A DNA stretch of 64,000 nt from Spongilla lacustris. Its lineage: Eukaryota > Porifera > Demospongiae > Spongillida > Spongillidae. Shown one piece after another: positions 1 through 11,869 of this stretch. Where the stretch lies: NCBI GenBank assembly GCA_949361645.1, contig OX442427.1:3414016-3478015 (forward strand), given 5' to 3'. The notes under the pieces are model-generated. The model searched no databases and was not told the origin of the DNA. It worked only from the letters and a program-made list of their open reading frames with translations. Within the stretch, counting starts at the first letter, position 1. Every line of letters begins with the position of its first letter. Both the position numbers and the translations under genes were made by a program.

Positions 1-1160
1 TGTAGACATTGGGCTCGGGTATGACCCTAATGATTTTGTTACACACATTTGCTCAAAAAAGCCCAAAGGATCCAACTTTGCTAAAAACAATGTTGAATAG
101 TAAAAAATTTGTTACATTTTTAATGTTGAAACTCAAAAAGGATGCAAATTTTTTCTGCAGCTTTAATGCCATTATATGCAACTACATATACACATTCATT
201 TGAGCAAGTGGGGAAAAAATGAATATGTAGTTAGATAAGTTTTCTACCTAAATTTGTTATACTTTAAACCAAATTTGTAATACTTTAAGTATTAAGATAA
301 TACATTTTTTTGCTGTCAAAAAGTTGATTCGTACTGCCTAACATTCCTTGGCTAAGACATTGCCCCGCTTTCTGTTTAGCGTCATAATAAGGCCAGAACC
401 AAATGGTATCCACTTACGAAAATTATTAATAATCCTAAATAATGCACGCACAATTAATATGGCTTCGACTGAGAAGATCACGAACTTGGAAGCTTTCAAT
501 AAGTATGTCAAGACGTACAAAAGTAATACAGAAGCTGCAAGACAATTCATGACAGACGAAAGTGTACAAGGTATGAAAGCTATTAAAAGCAGTGGGCTAT
601 CGTTGTGAACAAACTGGGCCAAGATAAATCGAGGGAAGTCTTGAAGAAGTGCAGCGTCTATGAAAGCTTTCCAGTCTTTCCAAGAATCTGTGTTGTATGA
701 AGCTGTAAACACAGCTGCATACCTTAGCAGTGCTGAGGAATGTAGGCCTACATTGTGTACATCAGGAGAAGGGTCCAGTGAATGTGGTACAGATTGCTCT
801 TGTGTGCTTGAAGGTCTGAGTGAAGTGGTAAAAACATTGCTTAGCCCATGCCAAAGAAGGAGGAGAACCCAGGTGCTAATGTCACTTCTTCAAGAGGGGA
901 AATTGAAAGCTTTAGAGAAAGCAGTGAAGGTGGAGTGACTAGATTAGTAGCCTGACAGCTGTTTGGAACACCAGCTAGATGAAAGTACGTCTGTGCTTGG
1001 ATCTACGAATAAGGCAGCCGGTGAAGAGGAGCCATTTCAACAAGTCTACAGTAGACGATGTGCAGCGGCAGCTAATTAACGCTATGACCGTCATTCAGTA
1101 TCTTCAATGCAAAAGATGGGTTTGTGCAGATCAAGCCTTCTGATCTAAGTAGTTACCTGA
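1..1160. other. AT-rich stretch with two short unassigned open frames
   Basis: No recognisable gene. Two short plus-strand open frames lie here. One starts at an ATG near 459 and ends at 608. The other (660-938) is cysteine-containing and ends in a basic, helix-like stretch (QRRRRTQVLMSLLQEGKLKALE). They lie immediately upstream of the Gypsy pol remnant, so they could be decayed gag or 5' sequence of that element. That is inference from position only, because no zinc knuckle or protease motif was seen. Confidence 0.25.
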
Positions 1161-2560
1161 CAACAAGTGGTAGATATGGGTGGTGAAGAATGCCTTTTGG
1201 TTCATCATCAGCTCCTGAGGAGTTCCAAGCAGCCTTATGTCGCCATAGTAGCAGATGACATTTTGGTCTTCAGGAAAGGAGACGGAATAAGGGAGGCATG
1301 TGTAAAGCATGATGAGGCATTGTTGAACCTTCTTAGGCAAGCACGACACTGTTAGTTTAAACTGAACAAAGGCAAGATGAAGCTGCATCTTATATCGGCC
1401 ACCACATCTCAGCTGAGGGTGTGTGGCCAGATCCAGAAAAAGTGTCAGCAGTAAAGCAGATGCCAGCTCCAAGAGTTTAAGAGGTATGATGGAAAAGGGC
1501 CAAGAATAATTAGCATTTGACTGAGTTAGAGGTCTTGTAACTGATGTTACCAAGAAATGAGTTACAATAAAGTGTGATGAAAGCACGGGAGGTCTTGGAA
1601 CTACATTAATACAAGATGGGAGGCCTGTAGCCTCAGTTGCAAGGTCTCTAACAAAATGTGAAAGAAAAAAAAAAACTACGTGGCCCTGGAGTTAGAGTGC
1701 TTGGCTATTGTCTTCATGTGCAGTAGAGAAGTACATATATATCTATGGTTAAAAAACAGTGGTAGAAAAAGATCACAAACCATTAGAGATCAGTGCAAGA
1801 AAGTCTCTTTTGTCTACTCCCAGATGGCTGCAAAGAATGCTACTCCAGCTACAGAGACACAATTTAGAAATTGTGTATCGTCCCAGTTTTCAACAGTGGA
1901 TAGCAGATACGTTGTCACAGTTACCAGTAAAAATATGATACCCACTGGTAAAGCAACACTACAAGAGGTGTTTCAAATGGAACAAGCTAATATCGTGAGT
2001 CTGGAAATGAACAGAATTGAGGGTGGGAGTTAATCCCAGTAAAGGACGATGAGATAAAAAAAAGCAGTCAGCTTTGTTGGATCATTGTACAGAGATGGCC
2101 ATCAAGCATTCAGGAGGTCCAAGTGTTTACACTGGAATATCCATGACACACTGGCAGTACAAGATGGCATTATATAATATAGAGGTGCAGTTCCGAGCAG
2201 CAATATGCAGAGCCAACAGCACAGTCAGATACTTGTAAAAACACATGCAATCTGATACAGCTAGGAATGATAGGTATATTTTAAAAACTCTAGAAGTTGG
2301 ACAACCAGTATTAGTACAGGATCGATCTCTAATAGCTAAAAGGATGGCATTGTGATAAACAACTGACAGACAGGTCATATCTCATGAAGTTGATGGTCAA
2401 CTACTACATCGTAACAGAAAGTTTCAGGACCAAGTCTGAAAGAGTTGCCAGTAAAGTTTCCTGAATCCCATAAGAGCTCGGAGATCAGCGAGATGCTGGT
2501 GTTCAGTAGGCATCTCCACAATAAGTATTCAGGGGGTAGTGTACGATGAGAGATAGACAC
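1160..2560 (+). mobile_element. Decayed Ty3/Gypsy LTR-retrotransposon pol (RT, RNase H, integrase tail)
   Basis: Gypsy pol fragments appear in order, in several frames. At about 1188-1230 is the reverse-transcriptase block MPFGSSSAPEEFQ. At about 1248-1290 is the active-site block VADDILVF with both aspartates. At about 1427-1475 is the RT thumb motif PDPEKVSAVKQMPAP. At about 1570-1715 is the RNase H start (KCDESTGGLGTTLIQDG, then ALELECLAIVF), followed by a VEKDHKPLE block at about 1758-1790. At about 2270-2490 is the C-terminal integrase tail, a GQPVLVQD then LLHRNRKF pattern. Stops and frame changes separate nearly every block, and the integrase catalytic core was not found. No flanking LTRs were recognised. 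It is a non-functional remnant. RT-family assignment is firm; sub-lineage is not. Confidence 0.85.
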
Positions 2561-3086
2561 TCAGGTTCACAACCAAGTGGAGTTGTGTGTGCTTCAACTG
2601 ATGACCTGTGGATGCAGGGACAAGCTACAAAACACGCTTCGGCCGAGTTGTGAAATAACCTGATACATTCTCAACATATGATTAATTATTTACAGGAAGG
2701 GGATATTTGGGGACCTGTTGTATAGCTGGAAGTGCACGCAGTAATACGTATTTGGATTTTCAAGAGAAACAACCAGTGCACATGTACAATAGTGTCTCAC
2801 GTACATATTTAAAAAGCACCTCACATATCTGGATAAGCAAAAGAAACTCTTACTATTCTGTCTGAGATCGATCCTGTACTCAGCAGCTTTTGCACCGAGC
2901 TCGAGCATTAGCTTTTTAAAATTGCACTTCTGGGAGTACAGATCTCTCCTCTTATGATATCGATCATGAAAGCATTTTAGAAAACAAAACAAAACAACTG
3001 CACAAAACAAAGATTAAAAAAACGTGCAATGGAACACTAATCAGAACCAGGCCAGGGGATTAGTTTTATAGTATGTTCCATGTAAT
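2561..3086. other. No gene seen
   Basis: AT-rich sequence without a supported feature. A minus-strand open frame at 2690-3010 shows no recognisable motif and has poor coding character. Confidence 0.4.
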
Positions 3087-3151
3087 CATTTGAGGAGGGG
3101 GAGGGGGAGGGGGAGGAGGAGGAGGAGGAGGAGGAGGAAGAGGAGGAGGAA
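3087..3151. repeat. GGGGGA/GGA microsatellite
   Basis: Runs of GGGGGA pass into (GGA)n. On the minus strand this gives a meaningless poly-Ser/Pro open frame. Purine-only tracts of this kind recur throughout the window. Confidence 0.9.
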
Positions 3152-3404
3152 TTACAATATGCCAGAGACTTTGATCTTTTAGAATCATCTGAAAACAGGT
3201 GATAAACAGTGCAATATATCGAATTACGCAATTGATAAATTTACAAGGTACAAAGTACTCAACAAGATTGATGTATGTATTACTCTGCAGTTAGCAAATC
3301 AATCACTGCTAAATTGTTTATTATCATTTTGAGCTATTCTACACCACCTCAATCCATGTTTTCATGCATTCCTTTGGTCTCAATCTTAAGTACTAGTGGG
3401 TCAG

Positions 3405-4320
3405 TACAGAGCAGATGGAAAGCATCTCAGATTTTGATGCAACCTCCCATATATAGTTGTCTTCATATGAGAAAACATTTAACTCATTGAATAACCTTAA
3501 TGGTTTAGGGGATTGGTGAATAATTAACCACATCACTGGTACGCGCAACTTTGAAATGTTTTATCTTCATGAACATGTTTTACATCAAATCCAAGATCTT
3601 CTGAGGTACAATCAATATAGGTGAAATGGTTAACCAATAAATTAGTTTATAACAGAGATTTCATATCTGTATCAAGAAGGTTGATAATCACCCCGTATTT
3701 TAACCAGTGTGGGCGCAGTCTTTTTAGGAAAATAGAAATGTTGATTCTGAGTACCTGGAATGTGTAGCAGCCATTTTGAGTTGATTTAACAGTGAGTGGC
3801 TATCCTTAGCTAAAATGTAAACTGGGATGAACAATGTAGTTTTGATTGCTAAGGTTGGAATGTTACGTAACTCTCACCTAACTTAGCCACTCTTACAGTT
3901 AAATCAACTCAAAATGGCTGCTACACATAAAACTATTTCAGGTTGTCAGGGGTTATTCATAATCAACATTTTCATTTTCCAAAAACACTAAGTTCAATAC
4001 TGCGCCTACACTGGTTAAAAAAAAGTGGTGATTATCAACCTTCATGATACTGTATTTGTGAAACCTCTGTTATAAACTAAATTAACCCTGTCACCTACCT
4101 GCAAAATGCATATAAATATATTGATTTGATCTACTATGTTCAAAGTGAATAAAACATTTCAAAATTGAGTTTATCAGTGATGTGTATAATTATTCTGCAA
4201 TGCTTATCTCCTAAACGTTATTAAAGTAATAAATGGACAAATGTCTTCTCATATGAAAACAACTATATATGGGAAGTTACATCAAAATCTGAGAGGTGCT
4301 GTCCATCTGCTTTGTGAATT
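3405..4320. repeat. Foldback (long inverted repeat) element, about 0.9 kb
   Basis: The sequence from about 3405 to 3830 reappears as a diverged reverse complement from about 3860 to 4320. Matching landmarks are AGCAGATGGAAAGC at the left edge with TGTCCATCTGCTTTG at the right edge, CATATATAGTTGTCTTCATATG with its complement near 4245, and AGCAGCCATTTTGAGTTGATTT near 3768 with its complement near 3903. There is no coding capacity. The structure fits a non-autonomous foldback/MITE element with arms of about 430 bp and almost no loop. Target-site duplications were not resolved. Confidence 0.75.
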
Positions 4321-5215
4321 GAGTTATGTATTTCACACATAGTACACAATCTACCCTATGACACCCTATTCACATATCATTTCTTACCTCTGTCCTACAG
4401 AAGTATAAAATGCTGCATCTGAAAACATATGTATGTCAATACCACAAAAAAATGCTTAATAGACCATAGGCCATTGATATAAAATTGACACGAATACAGA
4501 ATACATTAAAAAAATCACACACAAAGCCCTTTATAATGAACAGTGATAAAATTAAACATCATCTATTACTACACTGTATAACCATTATACAGCCCACACG
4601 AGAAAGGAAGCAGAAAAATAAATCAACATGTTATCACGTCAATGACATACATCACAAGGAATGTCAATAAATGTGTACTATTTATTCATTAGTTATTTTT
4701 ATTACCATTAACAGCAAGACCATTTCACTATGGACAATATGACTATTAAGGTGTTTGCTGTAAAATAAAGACCATCACATCTTAATGCTACCCGCAGTGA
4801 TTTCAACAACATATAATACAAATGTAAATACTGCATGTATTGTTGCAATGGTAATTAGGATGCAGTGGGCTTTGGGAACATTTCTTAAAGATTCTAAACA
4901 CCCGGAGCTCTCAATCTATCTTGGTAGTTTAGCGATAGCAAAAAGTATGAAAGTTGTATAAGCCTCCAGGTAAAAAGCCTAAAATAATGTACAAGTCTAC
5001 ATTGCATCAGATACATGGTGTAGGTTTTGCCTTACTATAGGCAATTATCAACTTCACAGTATAGTGACATATGTTTGAGAGATAAAGACACCACACTATA
5101 CATTTACAAGTAACTTACTCCTCATGGTGGATCACAGTGACATACATACTTGCATGTATGAGAGATACAAATAAAATCAAGGTAAATATCACACCACTCT
5201 AACATGTAGCTACAA
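4321..5215. other. No gene seen
   Basis: AT-rich, many stops in all frames. The 61-codon open frame at 4485-4670 has no motif. It might include introns of the RecQ-like fragment that follows, but no upstream helicase motifs were found. Confidence 0.4.
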
Positions 5216-5560
5216 TGTATGCACAATAGCATTCGGAATGGGGCTGGATTGTACTGATATTAAACAAGTGATACATTGGGGGCCATCATCTGATATGAGA
5301 GCTATATGCAAGAATGTGGGAGAGCTGGCCGAGATGGTCAGCTCTCCAAAGCATTGATAATTGTCAGAAAATCAGATTTCAGAATGCTATCAAAAGACAT
5401 GAAGGACTGCTGTTTGAACAATAAAACATGCAGACGAGTGATGCTGTGCTCTTACTTTGGACGTGATGCAGTCCCTGTGTCAGGTTGTGCATGTTGTGAT
5501 GTTTGTGCTGCTTCATGCCAATGTACCAATTGTAATTGCAATGATTTTCCTTTAAATTAA
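5216..5560 (+). pseudogene. RecQ-like DNA helicase C-terminal fragment, frameshifted
   Basis: Frame one (from about 5216) reads TIAFGMGLDCTDIKQVIHWG and then SSD, which matches helicase motif V of RecQ enzymes. A one-base loss at about 5297 shifts the reading to the frame ESYMQECGRAGRDGQ, which is motif VI with its arginine finger. This continues into a Cys-rich zinc-binding tail (CCLNNKTCRR, then CACCDVC, then CQCTNCNC) and stops at 5560. RecQ helicases unwind DNA 3'-5' with ATP. Here only motifs V-VI and the zinc region remain, with no Walker A or B. It faces the DUF6589 fragment tail to tail with a gap of about 130 bp. It is a partial copy, probably non-functional, unless the shift is a sequencing error. 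Confidence 0.8.
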
Positions 5561-5694
5561 ACAATTCAAACAATCATCGAGAAAAAAATGAATTCTTAAG
5601 TAAAGTGGTAACATTCGTTGCGATCCATTGTTCAAACTTAGCTTTGTTGATTGACAAAATTGTGGAATTGCTTCTAAATTTTTTTAAAAATTTA

Positions 5695-6575
5695 CTATGC
5701 TGTCTTCCAGGATTGCTGGAAAAAAACTTCCTTTTCCATTAGTTCTTTTACAATTTTGTCCAAGTCTTCTATGTCAGATTGCCTTGAATGTGCACCGCTT
5801 GTTGAAATGCCAGTGATTTCATCAAAATATTTGAGGATAGCGGTCAGTCCACCTATAGCCTTACCACACCTAACAATAGCCTTTGGTGTTTTGTTAGCTC
5901 CTAGGTGTTTAACTGCATCATTGCAGCTCCTATTAAGGTGCTCCATATGCAAATCTGAAGATATGTTCTGTCCAACCTTTCCTTCATAGTCTACGAAGCG
6001 CCCCCACAACATGCAACATCTGTTCTGCCAATCTAGGAGGAAGCATATAGTAATACTGTGTTAAGAATGATAGTGCCTCAAGAGAGTAGTTGGTGTGTCC
6101 GGTACCACAAAAGAGTAGTAAAAGATACTTCCAGCATCTTAAAACCTTTGTCCCATCAACCTCTCTAATACCATCTTTTAATTCCAAAAACATCAATCCT
6201 AGCATAAGTGTCTCTTTTGCATATTCCAGAACACAGTCCCGCATCCCTGAAGAAGCTTTCTTCTTTTCTGACAAGTGTAGTGGTATTTCAATAAGATCAC
6301 AAATTGCTCTTAGGCCTACTAATTCTTGGAATTTTGAAGTTATTTCAGATGAAGATTTATCTTGAAAGATACCCCTGAGTTCCTCAGTTCCTCAATGCTC
6401 TGAAGTTTCTGTGTGTGAAGTGCTGCTGCTATGATGTGGGCTGTAGTTATTAACTGAAGAAAATCCTCAGATGAATTTCATGTTTTTCTCAAAGTCTGAA
6501 GTGGCATTTCTCCTATTGACAAGATTTCTCAGCTGGTAGAGTGTCCCTCCATCCAGACCAGATGTCACTTTGTAG
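5695..6575 (-). pseudogene. DUF6589-family protein, multiply frameshifted fragment
   Basis: Read on the minus strand, the order is SGLDGGTLYQLRNLVNRRN (about 6560-6500), a break with an in-frame TGA, DFLQLITTAHIIAAALHTQ (about 6470-6410), another shift, a 96-codon open part with YAKETLMLGLMFLELKDGIR and CGTGHTNYSLEALSFL (6274-5984), and a last part with WGRFVDYEGK, DLHMEHLNRSC and LGANKTPKAIVR (6012-5695). These are the conserved blocks of DUF6589 proteins, repetitive in sponge and cnidarian genomes and of unknown biochemistry. The last shift coincides with a 7-bp tandem duplication at 6007-6020. The C-terminus is shorter than I expect for the family. At least three lesions make it a pseudogene. 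Confidence 0.75.
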
Positions 6576-7984
6576 AGCCTTGTCCAAATCATCTAGGTAT
6601 TTTAAAAATCACTGCTACTCATAATATACATCTATCTGTAACTCTCTGTCACTCTCCCTCCCCCTCTCTCCTGCTTAACGTGTCAATACATGAGGTGTAA
6701 AGGTGACAATTCAGAAAGAAAGCCCACTAACACTGGAGCTGTTTGATTTAAAATTTCACACAGTCAATCCCAAGATAGAGCTAATAAGCCTTTCAAATCT
6801 AAACCATCTCCTATCAATGATGTCTGTCTGTATAGCTTTTTCAACTAATCGTAGTATTTGGCCAAACTTGAGAGTGATTTGCTTTTTTGTACTTGCGCAA
6901 TACGATCGTTAAAGATAGTAATCTAAACCTCACGGTTAATAATTAACGGTTTTAGTACGTTCCTATGCGCTATGCGCATATGCCATTCCAATCAAATCGT
7001 TATTGCTAGAAATCCCCCCCCCTGGCCTACGGGCTATTTCTTCGTAGAAACATAAGAGCATTAATATAAGCCTTTCCTCGGCTTATTATCCGGTACGCAT
7101 TGCAATGCCAAACATGTAGGCATTTTGGCACCCCCCCCTTCGGGGGCGATTGTTTGGCTAGCTGCATATATATCGGTTATTTGGCTAATTATTTCATGAT
7201 GATTAAAATCCCTGAACACGTGGTATATCATCACTAATAGTGCTACAAGATGTACGCTAGCGCTACGAAAAAGTTAAAAATCGGTAAGGTACATATGATG
7301 GACATCCAGTTTTGTAGCTATCTATCGTATAAACTTTCACGCTCATGTGTACTCTTACGTAGATCAAGAGTGAGTATGATATCATCTCTCGTGTAGGCCT
7401 ATGTTTTCAAAACTGCAGAGGGAGAACAGGACTAGTTTCGAGATGCAGCACGGATACTGGCGAGGTGGCGAAGGTGTTCAATCTTACACGTGTAGAATCA
7501 GAATGGTCAAATCGTGAGGTACGTAAACAGTGGATTAATCGCACGTGTATGCATTGAAAGTGTACGTTAAGATTACTTGTTTCGCTGATGTTTAAGTAAG
7601 GATAACGACAAGCTGTTTTACGATGGATCTACACGTACAAAGTTTGGCCAGATCTACAATAACTAACTCAAAGTGATTATATAAAGCTGATTGCCATTGG
7701 CCCATGGGGTTCACCAAAATTCAAACAAATTTGTTTGATGAAATCAACATATCCATATAATGTTTGGATGTGCCTTTCTTTAGGCAGGAAACTTTGGTTA
7801 AAAAGCTAAAATCTTTTTAGGAGATGCACTTTGTGCTATAAATGTACCCCTTAGCAACATTAGGGATATATTTGTCACCACCAGGTGACCATTAAGGTGA
7901 TACATTCCATTCATCAAGTGACTGACCAGAAGATACGCTGTGGAAGTCCACATCTTAAAAATTGATCCCATCGAACTGTAGTTA
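6576..7984. other. No gene seen; C-run hairpin near 7130
   Basis: No supported coding region. Two C-rich runs stand out in AT-rich context: CCCCCCCC near 7013 and a small hairpin-prone CCCCCCCTTCGGGGGCG at about 7131-7148. The open frame at 6703-6912 has no motif. Confidence 0.4.
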
Positions 7985-8240
7985 GAATGCTGGTAGAAGA
8001 TGCTTTACGGACCCTGCCACAAGTTTTCTAGCTTCACATTTTGCCACTTCCTCCACTTGGCCAACTGTTTTGTTACCTTTTTTGCCATTTCAATCTGTTT
8101 ATATCTCTTCGTAATCATTTGAATGATCCTTTATGGCATCAGCTTTGTACTCCTTTACTACTGCCCACCCATACTTGGAGCAATTGATCAGCCGGAAGGA
8201 GGTACTTTCGCCGACTTCATTTCTGGCATGCTCAATCTGG
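7985..8240 (-). pseudogene. Remnant of a repetitive KYGWxxVxEY-type protein
   Basis: On the minus strand, LINCSKYGWAVVKEYKADAI followed by KDHSNDYEEI (about 8195-8110) is followed, after a one-base frame change, by KQIEMAKKVTKQLAKWRKWQ. The layout is an aromatic GW motif, an EY-x-AD block, an acidic serine stretch and then a basic helix. It resembles an N-terminal region I associate with repetitive invertebrate proteins of probable mobile-element origin. The resemblance is from memory and weak. No enzymatic domain is visible and the stretch is interrupted. Confidence 0.3.
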
Positions 8241-8756
8241 AAAACTTGCTGCCATTATTTATTAACCACTGCTGCAATGTATTTTACTGTGCCATACAGA
8301 TACCAATTATTTTCAAATTGAGGTTACTGCCAAACACCCGCTTCTAGAGAGGTCAGCAATTCGAGTAGTAACATTTACTACGTTCTTGATTTATTGACAG
8401 GGTTTAATAAAGAGGCATTTTTATGTTGGCATTATGCATATATGTTCAGATACACAAAAACTGCTGCCAGAGAAAGTTTTCATCATTTGCCAACTAGGTC
8501 TATGAACTAATAGTAGGTGTTAAAAAGGGTATGCACAGGCCTGCATGCAGTGTTAAATAGTGAAGTCATAAGATAATATGTCACCAGGGTTGAGTTATAG
8601 TTATATCATTAATACCTTACAAGTTGGCATGTTACACAACATGCATGCACATAATTTGTGAATCCTAAAGTGCCATATTTGTACAGCCGGCTAGCTTTTA
8701 GGTCTTCAAGCTCTGTTGCACTTGTTTAGGTGCCAAAATGGAATCTGAATTTGTCC
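8241..8756. other. No gene seen
   Basis: AT-rich, without convincing open frames, splice-bounded exons or repeats. Confidence 0.4.
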
Positions 8757-9062
8757 TAGTAGGGGTAGTAGTAGGTAAGGGGAGGAGTAGGGGTAGTAGT
8801 AGGTAAGGGGAGGAGTAGGGGTAGTAGTAGGTAAGGGAGGAGTAGGGGTAGTATTAGGTAAGGGGAGGAGTAAGGGTAGTGGTAGGTAAGGGGAGGAGTA
8901 GGGGTAGTAGTAGGTAAGGGGAGGATTAGGGGTAGTAGTAGGTAAGGAGAGGAGTAAGGGTAATGGTAGGTAAGGGGAGGAGTAGGGGTAGGTAAGGGGA
9001 GGAGTATGGGTAGTGGTAGGTAAGGGGAGGAGTAGGGGTAGTAGGTAAGGGTAAGTAGGTAT
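8757..9062. repeat. G-rich minisatellite, about 28-bp unit
   Basis: About ten tandem variants of AGTAGGTAAGGGGAGGAG plus GGGTAGT, some shortened. Strong strand asymmetry (almost no C). The minus-strand open frame over it (Leu/Pro/Thr repeats) is a by-product of the repeat. Confidence 0.9.
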
Positions 9063-9662
9063 CTTGTCCACCATTACATACACCAATCCATTGCGAAACA
9101 GCGGAGAAATTGGCTAAAAACTGTGTGTTTGGACCAATAATAGAAAATGAAAGAGTACAGGCTCAAAAATAACATGACACATTTTATTTTCAATTGCCCT
9201 TATTGCTACATGGCTATTAAAGTGTATTCTGTTTTCAAATTTAGGATACCTCTAACCACACTTTTAAGATCAACACGTTACGCACTACACACCCATTGCG
9301 GCTGCAAAATTTTTGTTGTATCATAGCCACTTTATAGATAGTTTAAGCTCAAGGTTCTGGTGATATTGTTCTTCCTCACCGGTTAGTTCTGACTTGGGGT
9401 TCCGATGATATCATTCTCGGGCATTAGCTTTGCTTGCTTCTGGAGATTGTTCATTCACACTTTTGGAGGTATACCGCTTTTGGAGGTACATGTATTCGGC
9501 TCACCGTTTAACTATAGATAGCCAGCAAATAATATACACTACAAACTGGAACACCAAAGATTCACATGTAATGTTATGTTTAGGTGAGGCTTATTTATCA
9601 ACATATGCATTTCTGATATCAGTTCTGTCCCCAATAAGTTCCATGTGTATCTGACCAAACAG
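9063..9662. other. No gene seen
   Basis: No motif-bearing frame. The 74-codon plus frame at 9430-9654 has no recognisable feature. Confidence 0.35.
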
Positions 9663-9861
9663 GCCACTACCACTTGAAATTCAAAACATATTGCCACCAT
9701 TTGCATTATGTGAAACAGTTCCTATTTCAAGTTCTTTACAAATAAAGGAAGAACAAAATGGCGCTATTCCAACTGGGGACGAGGAAGAACAGCATCTCTT
9801 TTGTTCTCTTGAAGCACAGAGTTTTGCGAAATCAAACAAACACAAAACGGCTCTTTTATAA
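9663..9861 (+). CDS. Possible terminal exon, unrecognised protein
   Basis: An AG at 9661-9662 precedes an open frame of 65 codons ending in TAA at 9859-9861. The translation is acidic and Glu/Ser-rich (SSLQIKEEQNG, TGDEEEQHLFCSLEAQSF). Composition is more protein-like than its surroundings, and it lies about 300 bp upstream of the ankyrin exon on the same strand. However it ends in a stop, so it cannot be joined to that exon as one frame. No domain was recognised. It may be chance. Confidence 0.25.
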
Positions 9862-10156
9862 GCTCTTTTCTTATATGACACCTGATCAAGAACTGGCTAA
9901 GTGATCCGATTGATAGAAGTCCCGTTAGAAGTGGGTCCCATAAAAAAAAAATGATAATCATAATTGGGGGCAAATCCTATATGGGAGTTAACGTAACACT
10001 GGATTACATGTATCCTAACACACGTCTTTAGATATGGACATTATTACACATTTCAACCTCCTGTCTCCTTACTTCTCCCTCTGTGGATCAATTTCACTTT
10101 CCTTATGTACATTACATATGAAAAAAATTGTACAAATGATTTTTTTTACTTACCAG
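9862..10156. other. No gene seen; run up to the ankyrin exon acceptor
   Basis: AT-rich, ending in a good pyrimidine tract and acceptor (TTTTTTTACTTACCAG) at 10141-10156. Confidence 0.4.
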
Positions 10157-10258
10157 AACAAAAGAACTCCATTGCATATGGCATGTCAGGAAGGTCATCA
10201 TGAAGTTGTGCAGGCCTTGTTGGGAGCAGGTGCTAACGTGACTGCAAATGCAGCTTAT
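10157..10258 (+). CDS. Ankyrin-repeat exon (single repeat, phase 0-0)
   Basis: A 102-bp exon (34 codons) lies between acceptor TTACCAG and the perfect donor GTAAGT at 10259. The product contains the ankyrin core RTPLHMACQEGHHEVVQALL followed by GAGANV: TPLH at the helix 1 start, the EVVQALLGAGA helix 2 and the beta-hairpin Asn. Ankyrin repeats bind proteins. One repeat per exon with both ends in phase 0 is the usual modular form. No further ankyrin exons were found on either side within several kb, so it is an isolated exon of a long-intron gene or a stranded duplicate. Confidence 0.85.
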
Positions 10259-11129
10259 GTAAGTTATTGCTAAATGTACAATACTTATGATCTTCTATAC
10301 TGAGGGAGGTTTAGGCAACTTATACAAGAAAACATATTTACATGCTGTTGGCAATGTCGACAAATATGTTCATGATTACATCATTATGACAGTATGCAAT
10401 AATGCAGTGCTAACATACGGAAGATTTTATTCTAAAGCACTCATTCCTACATGTATCACCATGCTAGGGTACTCTAGCGCTTAGATTTCCTATATGGTGC
10501 ATAGAAATTTTGGCTTAAACATACATAATTTGCAGCTGTCGGGCGGGAAAGTTTAGTTATGTCATATTTAATGGCTTTAGGAGGGTTGTTTGAACATTTT
10601 AGAAAAGGAATTTTATGCCTGGTATGTTACACGATGTTTCTATTCCTCGTCTATGCTTAGGATGTGATTGAAACATTCTCGGTTCGCAAAATTTTGTCGA
10701 GTTTATGTAAATACGCTGCCATTTTGAATCCATACATGGCAGGATTGCCACAAAGTCTGGTATAAATCTTACAAACCTAAGCGTAACTTTTTGTGCTGTA
10801 TACAGTTGTAGCATAATAATATCACATTTATTGCACGATCCGCGCATTGCTATATCTCTGCCTCTATCGCTCTATAGCTAATCATCATCAAAACGTACGC
10901 ATGCAAACAAACCTATTAGGTGGACATTTATAAATAGCGTTCTTAAGCCAAGTTTGACTGCAATGCAACATTTACTAGGGTTTTTACACCTTCTTATGAA
11001 AGGTTATATATGTATGGTCTGGGTATGAGACAATGATGAACAATGTAGCGATCGCAACAAAGCACAGGTCCTATATATTATCAAAGGTCTAGAATGACAA
11101 AACTTCAATTGCTAATAGTATATAAACTG
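10259..11129. other. No gene seen
   Basis: Would be intron if the ankyrin exon belongs to a live gene. Nothing else supported. Confidence 0.4.
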
Positions 11130-11240
11130 CACATTCAGAGTCGGATCCAGGATTTCTGGAAAGGGGGGGGGGGTCTAATAACTATATTCACAAGTGGATG
11201 TGGGTACGGGAGGGGGCGTGCCCCCTCCCATGACAGCCAG
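11130..11240. repeat. Possible dispersed-element fragment with G-run
   Basis: AGAGTCGGATCCAGGATTT followed by a run of 11 G and a GGGGGCGTGCCCCC self-complementary stretch. The 'GGATCCAGGATTT then G-run' style is common in short dispersed elements of marine invertebrates. No second copy is present in this window to prove it. Confidence 0.3.
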
Positions 11241-11611
11241 GGGGTCTGGGGTAGCACTGGTAGCTCCCCAGCCCTGTGCCCCAGCCACTTAAATTCTTAC
11301 TTTTGCGTTTATGTAGCATGAAAATGCACATGCTTTTGACAGTGATATCAGCTTCATATGGATAACTACCAGCGATTAATAGAAGCCTGCGTAGATAGTG
11401 ACAAGGAAACTCTTCATTTACACTGCTCAGCAATAAAATTGGTAACGCAAAGCCATTAGGTCCGCATGGTGGTCTAAACGACATACACGTTTTACCTCAT
11501 ATTAGTATTTGACAGTATTTTTCCTGAGGAAAAGAACCTGAGATCCCATCCAATTCACGTCTTTTGATCACTTACTTCCTGCTCACACCATTGGATCGCA
11601 TGGAAATACTA

Positions 11612-11721
11612 ACCAAGTAACCAAAATTAATTTTCCATGCATGGTTAATTTAGTATGTCTATTACTATAGGCTTACTAAATTAACCACACATGCAAAATT
11701 AATTTTGGTTACTTGGTCTTG
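11612..11721. repeat. Hairpin/MITE-like inverted repeat
   Basis: ACCAAGTAACCAAAATTAAT with CATGCATGGTTAATTTAGTA (11612-11660) is mirrored by TACTAAATTAACCACACATG with ATTAATTTTGGTTACTTGGT (about 11673-11721). The loop is about 12 bp. Arms are about 48 bp with few mismatches. No coding capacity. Confidence 0.85.
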
Positions 11722-11869
11722 GTGAGTCTTGGTTTTAGACCCACCCCCAACCCTCTCTGAAAATGTTGGATGAATGGAACGCTAACTAGTGAATTTACTC
11801 GCATTCTACATTTGTACCTCCTCCCCTACCCACCCCTCATGGCCGGTCAACATTTTTTGGATAGGGATC

